The notes under the pieces are model-generated. The model did not search any database and was not told the DNA's origin. It was given only the letters and a program-made list of their open reading frames with translations. A stretch of DNA of 60,000 bases from Bolinopsis microptera (taxonomy: Eukaryota; Ctenophora; Tentaculata; Lobata; Bolinopsidae): assembly GCF_026151205.1 (NCBI RefSeq), contig NC_087072.1, forward strand, positions 15,540,169 to 15,600,168. The letters run 5' to 3'. The translations under genes were made by a program, and so were the position numbers. Of the stretch, positions 36,564-47,978 are shown piece by piece. Every line of letters starts with the position of its first letter. Position 1 is the stretch's first letter.

Positions 36564-36878
36564 GGTCCCCAGGTAAAGTCAATCGTGCTACGATTTTCCA
36601 AAAATCATTATTTTGTGAGCGGCACTACCCAACATAATACATGATAATCTTTGTATATTTATAATTTATAACCAATTAACGCGCGCTGAGCTGAGTTGGC
36701 TTGGATCCTAAACTATAATGTTCATAAACATAAATAATGAATAAAGATTCACGGTGGAATTTGATTCACGATGTCAATCCTTCGCATTTTGCCGATCTGC
36801 ATACGTGGTTGCGTTGCGAGAATGGAGAAGCATTATTTGATGCGCGCTCGACCCAGTAGTGCATCGCGCTACAACGCG

Positions 36879-36887
36879 GTGGAATGT
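36879..36887. other. left 9-bp target-site duplication
   Basis: GTGGAATGT directly abuts the left end of the large fold-back element (TAGGGTGGATGG). Confidence 0.8.
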
Positions 36888-39800
36888 TAGGGTGGATGGT
36901 TTTTTAATCGTATTTATGGAATTGGTACCGTTGTAAAACTTAGATTATGACAGTTCAGATGGCGAAAGTTTTATCGAAAATGGACCTGTCATTGTTCTGG
37001 AAATAACAATAATAAACAATAATATCTATGACCAATTTAACCATATTAAGAAATGTGGTCGGTGATCCAGTATTGAGCATATGTGCAACTGTGTGAGTTC
37101 AGTATTCTAATTGCCCCCTTCAAGCAGCTAAGGTGCGTCTTACTAGCAGTCATGTGACCGAGATCACGTGATAACACCTTTAACTAACTTATTGCCCTGA
37201 GGATCAATTGGTACAATGTGTATTGAGGTAAATTGGTCGGGGTATGTTTTATTATATAATATCAGTATTTACACTGAAACATTCAATAGCTTTCCTTAGC
37301 TGTTGGAACAGTGAAAGACCAAAATATTAGATGTTAACCCTGAGCAAATTGTAGCTTGTAGTTGTACATTTAATATAATCAATAATACTACATACTACCT
37401 TGTCGGACTTTATTTAAACGGACTTTAGTTCATAGTTGGATGCTAGAAGCCCAAGTTTACAATTTACCGCAGAAATTTATCTCGTACCGTTTTAAAACCA
37501 GATCTCGGAGAAAGGTTCACCTTAGAGTATTTTAAACCTAATTCTCGGGCAGACGTTTTACAATCTCCGAACAGTGTGACTATATTAGGTACAATCTCCG
37601 TACAGTTTGACTATATTGTGTACAATATCCGAACAGTGTTCTGTGCAGTGTACCGTGTTATTGTAGAGTATTCTGTGCAGTGTACCGTGTTACTATAGAG
37701 TATTCTGTGCAGTGTACCGTGTTACTATAGAGTATTCTGTGCAGTGTACCGTGTTACTATAGAGTATTCTGTGCAGTGTACCGTGTTACTATAGAGTATT
37801 CTGTACAGTGTACCGTGTTACTATAGAGTATTCTGTACAGTGTACCGTGTTACTATAGAGTATTCTGTGCAGTGTACCGTGTTACTGTAGAGTATTCTGT
37901 GCAGTGTACCGTGTTACTATAGAGTATTCTGTGCAGTGTACCGTGTTACTATAGAGTATTCTGTGCAGTGTACCGTGTTACTATAGAGTATTCTGTGCAG
38001 TGTACCGTGTTACTATAGAGTATTCTGTGCAGTGTACCGTGTTACTATAGAGTATTCTGTGCAGTGTACCGTGTTACTATAGAGTATTCTGTGCAGTGTA
38101 CCGTGTTACTATAGAGTATTCTGTGCAGTGTACCGTGTTACTATAGAGTATTCTGTGCAGTGTACCGTGTTACTATAGAGTATTCTGTGCAGTGTACCGT
38201 GTTACTATAGAGTGTTCTGTGCAGTGTACCGTGTTATTGTAGAGTATTCTGTGCAGTGTACCGTGTTACTATAGAGTATTCTGTGCAGTGTACCGTGTTA
38301 CTATAGAGTATTCTGTGCAGTGTACCGTGTTACTATAGAGTATTCTGTGCAGTGTACCGTGTTACTATAGAGTATTCTGTGCAGTGTACCGTGTTACTAT
38401 AGAGTATTCTGTGCAGTGTACCGTGTTACTATAGAGTATTCTGTGCAGTGTACCGTGTTACTATAGAGTATTCTGTGCAGTGTACCGTGTTACTATAGAG
38501 TATTCTGTGCAGTGTACCGTGTTACTATAGAGTATTCTGTGCAGTGTACCGTGTTATCATAGAATATTCTGTGCAGTGTACCGTGTTACTATAGAGTATT
38601 CTGTGCAGTGTACCGTGTTACTATAGAGTATTCTGTGCAGTGTACCGTGTTACTATAGAGTATTCTGTGCAGTGTACCGTGTTATTGTAGAGTATTCTGT
38701 ACAGTGTACCGTGTTACTATACAATATTCTGTGCAGTGTACCGTGTTACTATAGAGTATTCTGTGCAGTGTACCGTGTTACTATAGAGTATTCTGTGCAG
38801 TGTACCGTGTTACTATAGAGTATTCTGTGCAGTGTGCCGTGTTACTATAGAGTATTCTGTGCAGTGTACCGTGTTACTGTAGAGTATTCTGTGCAGTGTA
38901 CCGTGTTACTATAGAGTATTCTGTGCAGTGTACCGTGTTACTATAGAATATTCTGTGCAGTGTACCGTGTTACTATAGAGTATTCTGTGCAGTGTACCGT
39001 GTTACTGTAGAGTATTCTGTGCAGTGTACCGTGTTACTATAGAGTATTCTGTGCAGTGTACCGTGTTACTATAGAGTATTCTGTGCAGTGTACCGTGTTA
39101 CTATAGAGTATTCTGTGCAGTGTACCGTGTTACTATAGAGTATTCTGTGCAGTGTACCGTGTTACTATAGAGTATTCTGTGCAGTGTACCGTGTTACTAT
39201 AGAGTATTCTGTGCAGTGTACCGTGTTACTATAGAGTATTCTGTGCAGTGTACCGTGTTACTATAGAGTATTCTGTGCAGTGTACCGTGTTACTGTAGAG
39301 TATTCTGTGCAGTGTACCGTGTTACTGTAGAGTATTCTGTGCAGTGTACCGTGTTACTGTAGAGTATTCTGTGCAGTGTACCGTGTTACTATAGAGTATT
39401 CTGTGCAGTGTACCGTGTTACTATAGAGTATTCTGTGCAGTGTACCGTGTTACTATAGAGTATTCTGTGCAATGTACCGTGTTACTATAGAGTATTCTGT
39501 GCAGTGTACCGTGTTACTATAGAGTATTCTGTGCAGTGTACCGTGTTACTATAGAGTATTCTGTGCAGTGTACCGTGTTACTATAGAGTATTCTGTGCAG
39601 TGTACCGTGTTACTGTAGAGTATTCTGTGCAGTGTACCGTGTTACTGTAGAGTATTCTGTGCAGTGTACCGTGTTACTGTAGAGTATTCTGTGCAGTGTA
39701 CCGTGTTACTATAGAGTATTCTGTGCAGTGTACCGTGTTACTATAGAGTATTCTGTGCAGTGTACCGTGTTACTATAGAGTATTCTGTGCAGTGTACCGT

Positions 39801-40443
39801 GTTACTATAGAGTATTCTGTGCAGTGTACCGTGTTACTATAGAGTATTCTGTGCAGTGTACCGTGTTACTATAGAGTATTCTGTGCAGTGTAAACTGTAA
39901 ACTTGGGCTTCTAGCATCCAACTATGAACTAAAGTCCGTTTAAATAAAGTCCGACAAGGTAGTATGTAGTATTATTGATTATATTAAATGTACAACTACA
40001 AGCTACAATTTGCTCAGGGTTAACATCTAATATTTTGGTCTTTCACTGTTCCAACAGTGTAAATACTGATATTATATAATAAAACATACCCCGACCAATT
40101 TACCTCAATACACATTGTACCAATTGATCCTCAGGGCAATAAGTTAGTTAAAGGTGTTATCACGTGATCTCGGTCACATGACTGCTAGTAAGACGCACCT
40201 TAGCTGCTTGAAGGGGGCAATTAGAATACTGAACTCACACAGTTGCACATATGCTCAATACTGGATCACCGACCACATTTCTTAATATGGTTAAATTGGT
40301 CATAGATATTATTGTTTATTATTGTTATTTCCAGAACAATGACAGGTCCATTTTCGATAAAACTTTCGCCATCTGAACTGTCATAATGTAAGTTTTACAA
40401 CGGTAACAATTCCATAAATACGATTAAAAAACCATCCACCCTA
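36888..40443. mobile_element. 3.56-kb fold-back transposon with internal satellite
   Basis: Long terminal inverted repeats: left 36888-37460 (573 bp) and right 39897-40443 (547 bp), highly similar. The right arm lacks about 26 bp present in the left near 37285. Outer ends are TAGGGTGGATGGTTTTTTAA and its complement, flanked by an identical 9-bp duplication. Between the arms are about 175 bp holding diverged 31-bp units (ACAATCTCCGAACAGTGTGA...) and then the 32-bp satellite. No protein is encoded. Long TIRs plus a 9-bp duplication fit MULE-like or FB/TU-type fold-back elements; superfamily assignment is inference. Confidence 0.88.
37637..39892. repeat. 32-bp satellite, about 70 copies
   Basis: Tandem units with core GTGTACCGTGTTACTATAGA plus GTATTCTGTGCA. 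Variants are few and recur at regular places (TTACTGTAG, TTATTGTAG, TCATAGAAT, CTGTACAG), implying higher-order duplication of blocks. All units point the same way, unlike the inverted arms that enclose them. Confidence 0.97.
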
Positions 40444-40452
40444 GTGGAATGT
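40444..40452. other. right 9-bp target-site duplication
   Basis: GTGGAATGT directly follows the right terminus (CCATCCACCCTA), identical to the copy at 36879-36887. Confidence 0.8.
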
Positions 40453-41320
40453 CATGGAATGTGGAATGACAGCAGACAGGTCGTGCCGCCCAGTAAGTCG
40501 ACTATTAATATATTGCCGGGCCAGACTTGAGGGATGTTACTCGTTTAAATTTCTTTGATGGCAAGTGCTACGAAGTAGCGCGCGCCGGGCCAGATCATTA
40601 ACAATGGTCAAGGCCAGACCATTAACAATGGTCAATATATTGTACGAATATGAAATATGAATATCATCTATTGAAGTAGTTAGTACACATAACACATTAC
40701 ACAGTGTATCATGTATAAGTAATGAACTGCATTTAAAATCCATGTTGAGACTAGGTCTAAATAAATTGTGGCATGTGGTATCAAAATTCATCGCAAAATT
40801 ATTTTTGAAATAAAACATTTTTAAACTTATCATAGCACTTATTTTATTTTTGTTTTCTCCAATAATGAAAGGTTCGCAAACTTAAATAAAAACAAATTTT
40901 ATTATTTTCATTAGATGGATACAAATTATAATTTTAATTGTGCCGCGCATATCCGTACTATATCTACTATCTTACCACGAGGATCGAGCGCTATTATTCA
41001 ATGAATTGTTTTTCACCTTTAAAGATGTTTAAAGATCGTTACTGTTGTCATACGTTGTATGACCCGCCTGTATCGTAGAAACTCTACAGGTGTAACGACC
41101 GTGGGGGTCACGACGTGATACAAGGTTTCTGGTAACATTTCTGAACTTTCAAAACTTACTCTTCAGATCTTTTACTGATCTATTACTGACATTTCAACTA
41201 TATATTAGTTAGCACTTAAGGGATGATCAGTTCAAAGAGGTTATTTTTCAAACTAATTACAACACTATTAATCTATTACATTTATCGATTATTATGTAAT
41301 GCAAATGGGGTGGTTAAGTT
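40453..41320. other. gene-free spacer
   Basis: AT-rich; includes a short CAGACCATTAACAATGGTCA duplication near 40590-40630. No exon. Confidence 0.4.
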
Positions 41321-41329
41321 TCAACCATT

Positions 41330-42379
41330 ATTTTAGGAGTTACAGAGTGTGGCTGTGATGATGACGAAGTCCGTTTGGTAAGACTTTTGCTTTCCAACAC
41401 CAAGCTCAAAGTCAACATCAACGGTACACTGTCTGCTGAATTCCAGAGTTTTCTCGGTGCATTCCAAGGTGACTGTCTGTCTGGATGTTTGTTCACACTT
41501 GTCTTAGCGGGTGCCTTGCGTGACCTCCGTAACAGGCTTGAAACTGCAACGAATAGGCCTAACCCACCTATCACCGATATTGGTCTTCCACTTGACAGTG
41601 AGTATGCTGATGATATCGACTTCAATGATGAAGATGAAGACAATCTGAGGGAGCTGTTGCCTATTGCAACAGAAGTCCTTAAAGATTGGAATCTCTTCGT
41701 TAACGAAGACAAAACTGATTTCACTCATGTGTACTTAGCTGAAAAGGGAGCTAAAGACGATCAGGGTAAGCCAATTGCAGGGAACGAGCTCTGGAGAAAG
41801 AGTATCACGCTTGGCTCCATGCTTTGTAGTAAGGAGGACATCTCTAGAAGGATATGTCTGGGATATGCCGCGTTTAACAAATACAAGAAAGCTTGGAACC
41901 ATAAGATCCCTCTGAGCAAGAGGCTTCTGTTGTATGAGGCTCTGGTAGTATCCGTTTTAATGTACAATTCATCTTGCTGGGCTGCCCCTAAATCAGTATT
42001 GGAAAAACTAGATATTGCTCACAGACGTCATCTGCGATCAATTTTGAATTACAAATACCCTCACATCATCTCCAACAAGAACTTGTATAAACGCTGCAAT
42101 AGCGAACCATTGTCAGCTAAAGTGGCTTGTAGTCGGTGGAGGATGCTCGGACATGTACTGCGTGGGCCTACAGATGGCCCTGCCTATTCGTCGCTTGTTT
42201 TTGCTGTCAACACCTTACAGCTTCAAGGGCGGCGTGGAAGACCGCAGTCAAACCTTTTCTCACTGATTCTACACGACCTTAGTGTCCGAAAATTATCGTT
42301 AAATAATTTATGTGATTTGAACTATTTAACGTTAATTGCTCAGAATAGAGTTAAATGGAGAAGTATGCAAATTGCATGA
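41330..42379 (+). mobile_element. LINE, 3' half of RT plus C-terminus (third family)
   Basis: Open frame entering at about 41330 (CGCDDDEVRLVRLLLSNTK) and running to TGA at 42379. It covers RT from GAFQGDCLSGCLFTLVLAGAL through the catalytic YADDIDF (near 41610), the thumb (RRICLGYAAFNKYKKAW) and a C-terminal region (HRRHLRSILNYKYP; CSRWRMLGHVLR). The first half of RT is missing: a 5' truncation. The copy at 59.35-60 kb belongs to the same family and has the missing upstream part. No stop or frameshift. Confidence 0.92.
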
Positions 42380-42474
42380 CTTTTGTTTGAGAAAGATTAG
42401 GGGACAGAAATGTTTACTTTGTTTTCTATCTGTTTCTTAGAGCTTTTGTTTATACAGAGGTCCAGTGGCTTAAC

Positions 42475-42730
42475 GTTGCCTGTTGGCGCCCCCCCCCCCC
42501 TCGCCGAAAAGGCGCCCCCCTATTGGCGCCCCCTCCCCTTTTGGTGCCTCTCCCTAAATTTGAACAAATTAGTTGATTTTAGAGGATACGCCGGTAAAAT
42601 CTCTAAAAAAGTGTGTATCTATAGCAAAACGCGCAGTTTTGCTAGTACTTTAGTTAAGTTTTCGAAATTGTCCCACATTCAAACGACGATTTGGCGCCCC
42701 CCTAAGAAGGCGCCCCCCTGCACAGCGGGG
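42475..42730. repeat. C-tract-bounded repeat, copy 1
   Basis: About 255 bp opening with GTTGCCTGTTGGCGCCCCCC and closing with TTTGGCGCCCCCCTAAGAAG. The core includes TTTTAGAGGATACGCCGGTA and AAACGCGCAGTTTTGCTAGT. It begins about 95 bp beyond the LINE stop codon. The reading frame crossing it (42410-42805) is an artefact of the C tracts. Confidence 0.85.
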
Positions 42731-43196
42731 TCAGCGGGGCCCTTCATTACGCCACTGCAGAGGTTACAGAGGTTCCTGAACTCTTCCATCCACGGCAATA
42801 AGTGATTTGAACCTAAATCTGTTCAACACTCCTAGATCCTAAAAAGTCGGGAAGTGTTTGATGGGTGAGGGCCTGAACCGCATGTTGTTGTGATGTGAAT
42901 TTATGGAATTTTATTTTTAGTTGACTATTTTATAAGTTAGAAAGGGTTTTATTTAAAACCAAACTAAATGTATACTATTATCATATTGGTATACATACAA
43001 GAAAACAACAATTTTATTTAGTATCAATTAAAGCAGACAAAAATATATTTCTTATATATAACTATCAGGAACTTTAGATCAGATATCCTATGGGACTTGG
43101 AGTAGCTAGAGATTGAATAGAAGGTATATACCATTTACAAAGATACGTCGAAAAGAATCCAGGGTGATACAGGATCGGAGAGTGCAGTGCCCTAAT
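42731..43196. other. spacer between two C-tract repeats
   Basis: No coding or repeat structure recognised. Confidence 0.4.
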
Positions 43197-43435
43197 GTTG
43201 CCTGTTGGCGCCCCCCCCCCCCGCCCCCCTGTTGGCGTCCCCTCTTCTTTTGGTGCCCCTCCCTAAAATTGAACAAATGAGGTGATTTTAGAGGATACGC
43301 CGGTAAAATCTCTAAAAAAGTGTGTATCTAGAGCAAAACGCGCAGTTTTGCTAGTACTTTAGTTAAGTTTTCGAAATTATCCCACATTCAAACGATGATT
43401 TGGCGCCCCCTAAGACGGCGCCCCCCCCCCCAGCG
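43197..43435. repeat. C-tract-bounded repeat, copy 2
   Basis: Second copy in the same orientation with the same core and C-rich ends, over 90 percent similar by eye. Likely a short non-autonomous dispersed element or a local duplication. Confidence 0.85.
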
Positions 43436-44149
43436 GGATAGTGCAGACCATAAAGTTTACGTACCCACCTTTGCCTCCTGAATTCTTGGTTGGATAGAAA
43501 TTTATGCAAACTTGGTCGTTTATACTCCAAGTCCCTTTGTTAAAAGAAGTAATATTATTTATGTCTAGAGTTAGCTTCATTCAATAATAACAATGTCAAT
43601 ATAATCAATATTAGAATCAACATCAAACAAAACTATCGAATAAATAAATTATCAAATATTAATTAATTCGGTCGGATTAAAAATGTTGTAAATTTAGATG
43701 TTTAGTATTTAAAAATATTACAACAAATGGTTAAAAGTGCCCAAAATCGATTTGAGAGATTTTCAGTCTATAGTACAATAATGATAGTTATAGTAAGTGT
43801 GTGCCGCTGCAATTAGATTAGATTACTGCAATTTAAAATTGTTTGGAGTCCAAGTATCTTTTAAGTCAGCTGCCTTTGCCCTGTATTAATAGTGCTTTAA
43901 TTCTCAATTTTATCAAGTTCATGGAAGTTTCTAGGCGCGGCGATTGCTTGAAGTTAAAAATTTTTTATAAACAGCGTTCCAAAGCTTTGCTGCATTAAAC
44001 AAATAGTCATGGATCTGACGACATTCCCGTCTATATAACTTCCGCCCCGGGGTTTGAGACTTGGAATACCTCAAGGGACCCATTAGAAACAAATTTGGCT
44101 TGGGTAGAAATTTTGGCTATGGGGCAGTTTTGCGCAATTGACCACGCCC
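43436..44149. other. gene-free spacer
   Basis: AT-rich, nothing recognised. Confidence 0.4.
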
Positions 44150-46575
44150 TTTTTTGGCGCTTTTGGAACTTTAGAATCAAAATAACTCCGCTTCTAATTG
44201 GAATTAGAAGCTCAGCTTGGCTTTAAAGTTGTTCAGAATCATCACATTTAGGGGGGTAGAGCATAATTTTAAAGTCAACAGACATCTGGTTGTTGAGTTA
44301 TGTGACCACACCCTTATTTACCCTCGCGAGTCGTGATTTTCACACTAAATACGAGATATCTCGGCTTCTGATTGAGCTACGTGCTCATCCTGGGCATTAA
44401 AATGTTCAGAATCATCACATTGAGTAGGGTAGACCACAATTTCAAAGTCCTCAGATGTCAGGTTGTTGAGTTATTAGGCCCCAACCTGTTTTTACGCTCT
44501 CACGGGTAGCGATTGCAGCGCTTAAAATCAAAATAACAAAGCTTCCAATTGAAGTTAGGAGCAAAACTCGGGCAGCAAAATGTTCACAATCATCACATTG
44601 AGTGGGGTAGAACGTAGTTTCAAAGTCCTCAGACGTCAGGTTGTTGAGTTATTAGGCCCACACCATCATATTTACGCTCTCGCGAGTCGCGAGTCGACAC
44701 TTAAAATCAAAATAACTCGGCTTCTGATTAGAGTTAGGAACTAAACTTGGGCATAAAAATGTTCAGAATCATCACATTGAGTGGGATAGAACGTAGTTTC
44801 AAAGTCCTCAGACATCAGGTTGTTGAGTTATTAGGCGGAACCCTATTTTTACGCTCTCGCGAGTCGCGAGTCGACACTTAAAATCAAGATAACTCGGTTC
44901 CTGATTAGAGTTAGGAACAAAACTTGGGCATGGAAATGTTCAGATTTATCATATTGAGTGGGGTAGAATGTGGTTTCAAAGTCCTCAGACGTCAGGTTGT
45001 TGAGTTATTAGGCGGAACCCTATTTTTATGCTGTCGCGAGTCGACACTTAAAATCAAAATAACTCGGCTTCTGATTAGAGTTAGGAACTAAACTTGGGCA
45101 TAAAAATGTTCAGAATCATCACATTGAGTGGGATAGAACGTAGTTTCAAAGTCCTCAGACGTCAGGTTGTTGAGTTATTAGGCCCACACCATAATATTTA
45201 CTCTCTCGCAAGTCGCGAGTCGACACTTAAAATCAAAATAACTCGGCTTCTGATTAGAGTTAGGAACTAAACTTGGGCATAAAAATTTTCACAATTCTGG
45301 ACATTTCTATGCCAAAGTTTAATTCCTAACTCTAATCAGGAGCAGAGTTATTTTGATTTTAAGCATAGAATCACTACTTGCGAGAGCGTAAAAATAGGGT
45401 TCCGCCTAATAACTCAACAACCTGACGTCTGAGGACTTTGAAACTACGTTCTATCCCACTCAATGTGATGATTCTGAACATTTTTATGCCCAAGCCGAAT
45501 TATTTTGATTTTAAGTGTCGACTCGCGACTCGCGAGAGCGTAAATATGATGGTGTGGGCCTAATAATTCAACAACCTGACGTCTGAGGACTTTGAAACTA
45601 CGTTCTACCCCACTCAATGTGATGATTGTGAACATTTTGCTGCCCGAGTTTTGCTCCTAACTTCAATTGGAAGCTGAGTAATTTTGATTTTAAGCGCTGC
45701 AATCGCTACCCGCAATTATTAGGCCCCAACCTGTTTTTACGCTCTCGCGGGTAGCGATTGCAGCGCTTAAAATCAAAATAACAAAGCTTCCAATTGAAGT
45801 TAGGAGCAAAACTCGGGCAGCAAAATGTTCACAATCATCACATTGAGTGGGGTAGAACGTAGTTTCAAAGTCCTCAGACGTCAGGTTGTTGAGTTATTAG
45901 GCCCACACCATCATATTTACGCTCTCGCGAGTCGCGAGTCGACACTTAAAATCAAAATAACTCGGCTTCTGATTAGAGTTAGGAACTAAACTTGGGCATA
46001 AAAATGTTCAGAATCATTACATTGAGTGGGATAGAACGTAGTTTCAAAGTCCTCAGACATCAGGTTGTTGAGTTATTAGGCGGAACCCTATTTTTACGCT
46101 CTCGCGAGTCGCGAGTCGACACCTAAAATCAAAATAACTCGGCTTCTGATTAGAGTTAGGAACTAAACTTGGGCATAAAAATGTTCAGAATCATCACATT
46201 GAGTGGGATAGAACGTAGTTTCAAAGTCCTCAGACGTCAGGTTGTTGAGTTATTAGGCCCACACCATAATATTTACTCTCTCGCAAGTCGCGAGTCGACA
46301 CTTAAAATCAAAATAACTCGTCTTCTGATTAGAGTTAGGAACTAAACTTGGGCATAAAAATTTTCACAATTCTGGACATTTCTATGCCAAAGTTTAATTC
46401 CTAACTCTAATCAGGAGCAGAGTTATTTTGATTTTAAGCATAGAATCACTACTTGCAAGAGCGTAAAAATAGGGTTCCGCCTAATAACTCAACAACCTGA
46501 CGTCTGAGGACTTTGAAACTACGTTCTATCCCACTCAATGTGATGATTCTGAACATTTTTATGCCCAAGTTTAGT
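44150..46575. repeat. ~176-bp satellite in alternating orientations
   Basis: Units of about 176 bp contain GTTCAGAATCATCACATTGA, CAAAGTCCTCAGACGTCAGG, GAGTTATTAGGC and a GCTCTCGCGAGTCGCGAGTC block. Orientation: forward about 44150-45290 (six or more units), reverse 45305-45710, forward 45711-46365, reverse 46380-46575. Each turn passes through the same hinge (AATTCTGGACATTTCTATGC), and the second forward-reverse set is a duplicate of the first with one unit fewer. No coding potential. Confidence 0.92.
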
Positions 46576-46577
46576 TC

Positions 46578-47968
46578 CTATGTTGATAGCCTCATAAAGG
46601 AAGTATGGGCAGTGGTACTTGATAATCTTAGAGAATTCTGAAATGCATTGATATTTGTACAAGTTTTGAGCCGTCTATTAAAAATGGGTTTGTAATTTGT
46701 ATGCTCCTTTTCAAAGTGTTTATGGTCTAATTTTTGCATGCCATATGGTCTAGTACGTGCACATGTTGCTTGTTTATTTAAATATGAGTCGATATCACCA
46801 AAAAGGATCCTTATACAGTGCTTCTGTGTGATAAAAAGACTATCATTGGACCGTTCTTTGAGGACAACACCCCAAACACTTATACCATAACTGAGATGTG
46901 CTTCAAAGAAAGCATTACATATTTTCAAATATAGTTCAGAAGGTATCGAGTGCCGAATTCTACAGATTGCACCAGTCTCTTTGTGGTCTTTAAAAATCTT
47001 TTCTGAACCCAGTACAAAATTGAGGTATCTCATCATCACCATATTATTTGGGATTTTGGCGGCTTTTCCCTCATTGGTTAGTACAAAGTAAAAAGCTATC
47101 AGTTCATTATACCCCTTTTTCACTGGCTTACAAGCCCAGAAGTCGTTAAAGGAGTTGAGGGGTGTTGGTGTTCCATCAATTAATGATTCCAACTCATTTA
47201 GAGCCGCTACGATAGTAGTCTTTGCTGTACAGCTTTCTGCAATCAGGATTTCTCCAGCGTCTCTTGCTCCATACGCTGGGAGAAGGTTTATCTGTTGCTT
47301 CTCTGTAACTAGGGCTGTAGCTGCAATGTACAGTCTACGCCAGTCACGTACCTTTTGTCCAGGCTGCAGTTTTGGGATTGAGCTAGCCATCATCTTTGAG
47401 GAAGTTATGTCAAGCTTGTTTACAGTAGAAGGAAATGCGTTGAGTAGAATGAAAGGCGCTGATACGATCTCAATTACATACACAAATACATAGTACTTCC
47501 TAGATGGGAGTGATGGTTAATTATAAGGTAAAATGTATTATACTCAAATATAATATATAAAAGGCCCCTGACAATAGATCGCAGTTTCTTACGGATGTAG
47601 TGCATGTGGGCAATCCAGTTTAGCTTACTATCTATGACAACATCTAAGAATTTTGTATCCTTGACTTTAGTAATAACCTTACCATTGATGAATATTGATC
47701 TAGATTCATCTAGCAGGATAGCAAATGGTATAGTCTGTTCACAGGTGTCATCATATTCAGAGGTAGGTTTAAAATGTATGTAGCAGCATTTGGACATGTT
47801 GATATGAAATAGATTACATTCCATGTAAATCGAGACATGTTTAAGTACTAGGTTGGCTTTTTTGAATGTTGTTTCTCTAGATGGTCCTGATATGAAGATA
47901 TTAGTGTCATCAGCGTAAAGTACAAATTTCACCTCACTGTCTGAAAAGCAGATCCTTAAATAATGCAC
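46578..47968 (-). mobile_element. LINE RT copy split by a nested insertion
   Basis: The upstream part (47968 to about 47575) carries the catalytic YADDTNIF, the HINMSKCCYIHFKP block and the LNWIAHMHYIRKKLRS region. The downstream part (about 46990 to 46578) resumes with ICRIRHSIPSELYLKI, HLSYGISVWGVVLKE and CARTRPYGMQKLDHKHFEKE. These blocks match the LINE at 30.6-32.7 kb in order, so this is a diverged relative of the same family. The N-terminal half of RT is missing. The 5' end lies about 10 bp from the start codon of the helicase gene on the other strand. Confidence 0.9.
46990..47575 (-). mobile_element. gag-like insertion within the LINE
   Basis: Between the two LINE parts a frame encodes a segment foreign to LINEs: KLQPGQKVRDWRRLYIAA, INLLPAYGARDAGEIL, LNELESLIDGTPTPLNSF. 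The pattern of a WRDW-type start followed by a helical all-alpha region is reminiscent of retrotransposon gag. No protease, RT or LTRs accompany it. Identification is tentative; the foreign origin relative to the LINE is well supported. Confidence 0.55.
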
Positions 47969-47978
47969 TATTTCAGCA

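Noticed and set aside
37637-39892. CRISPR-like array of 32-bp repeats
   Set aside because: Units are directly contiguous without spacers, and the host is a eukaryote; it is a satellite.
41314-41724. 136-codon minus-strand frame
   Set aside because: Antisense shadow of the LINE RT.
42410-42805. 131-codon plus-strand frame after the LINE
   Set aside because: Runs through the C-tract repeat; Pro-rich translation of repeat sequence.
47155-47493. 112-codon plus-strand frame
   Set aside because: Antisense shadow of the gag-like insertion.
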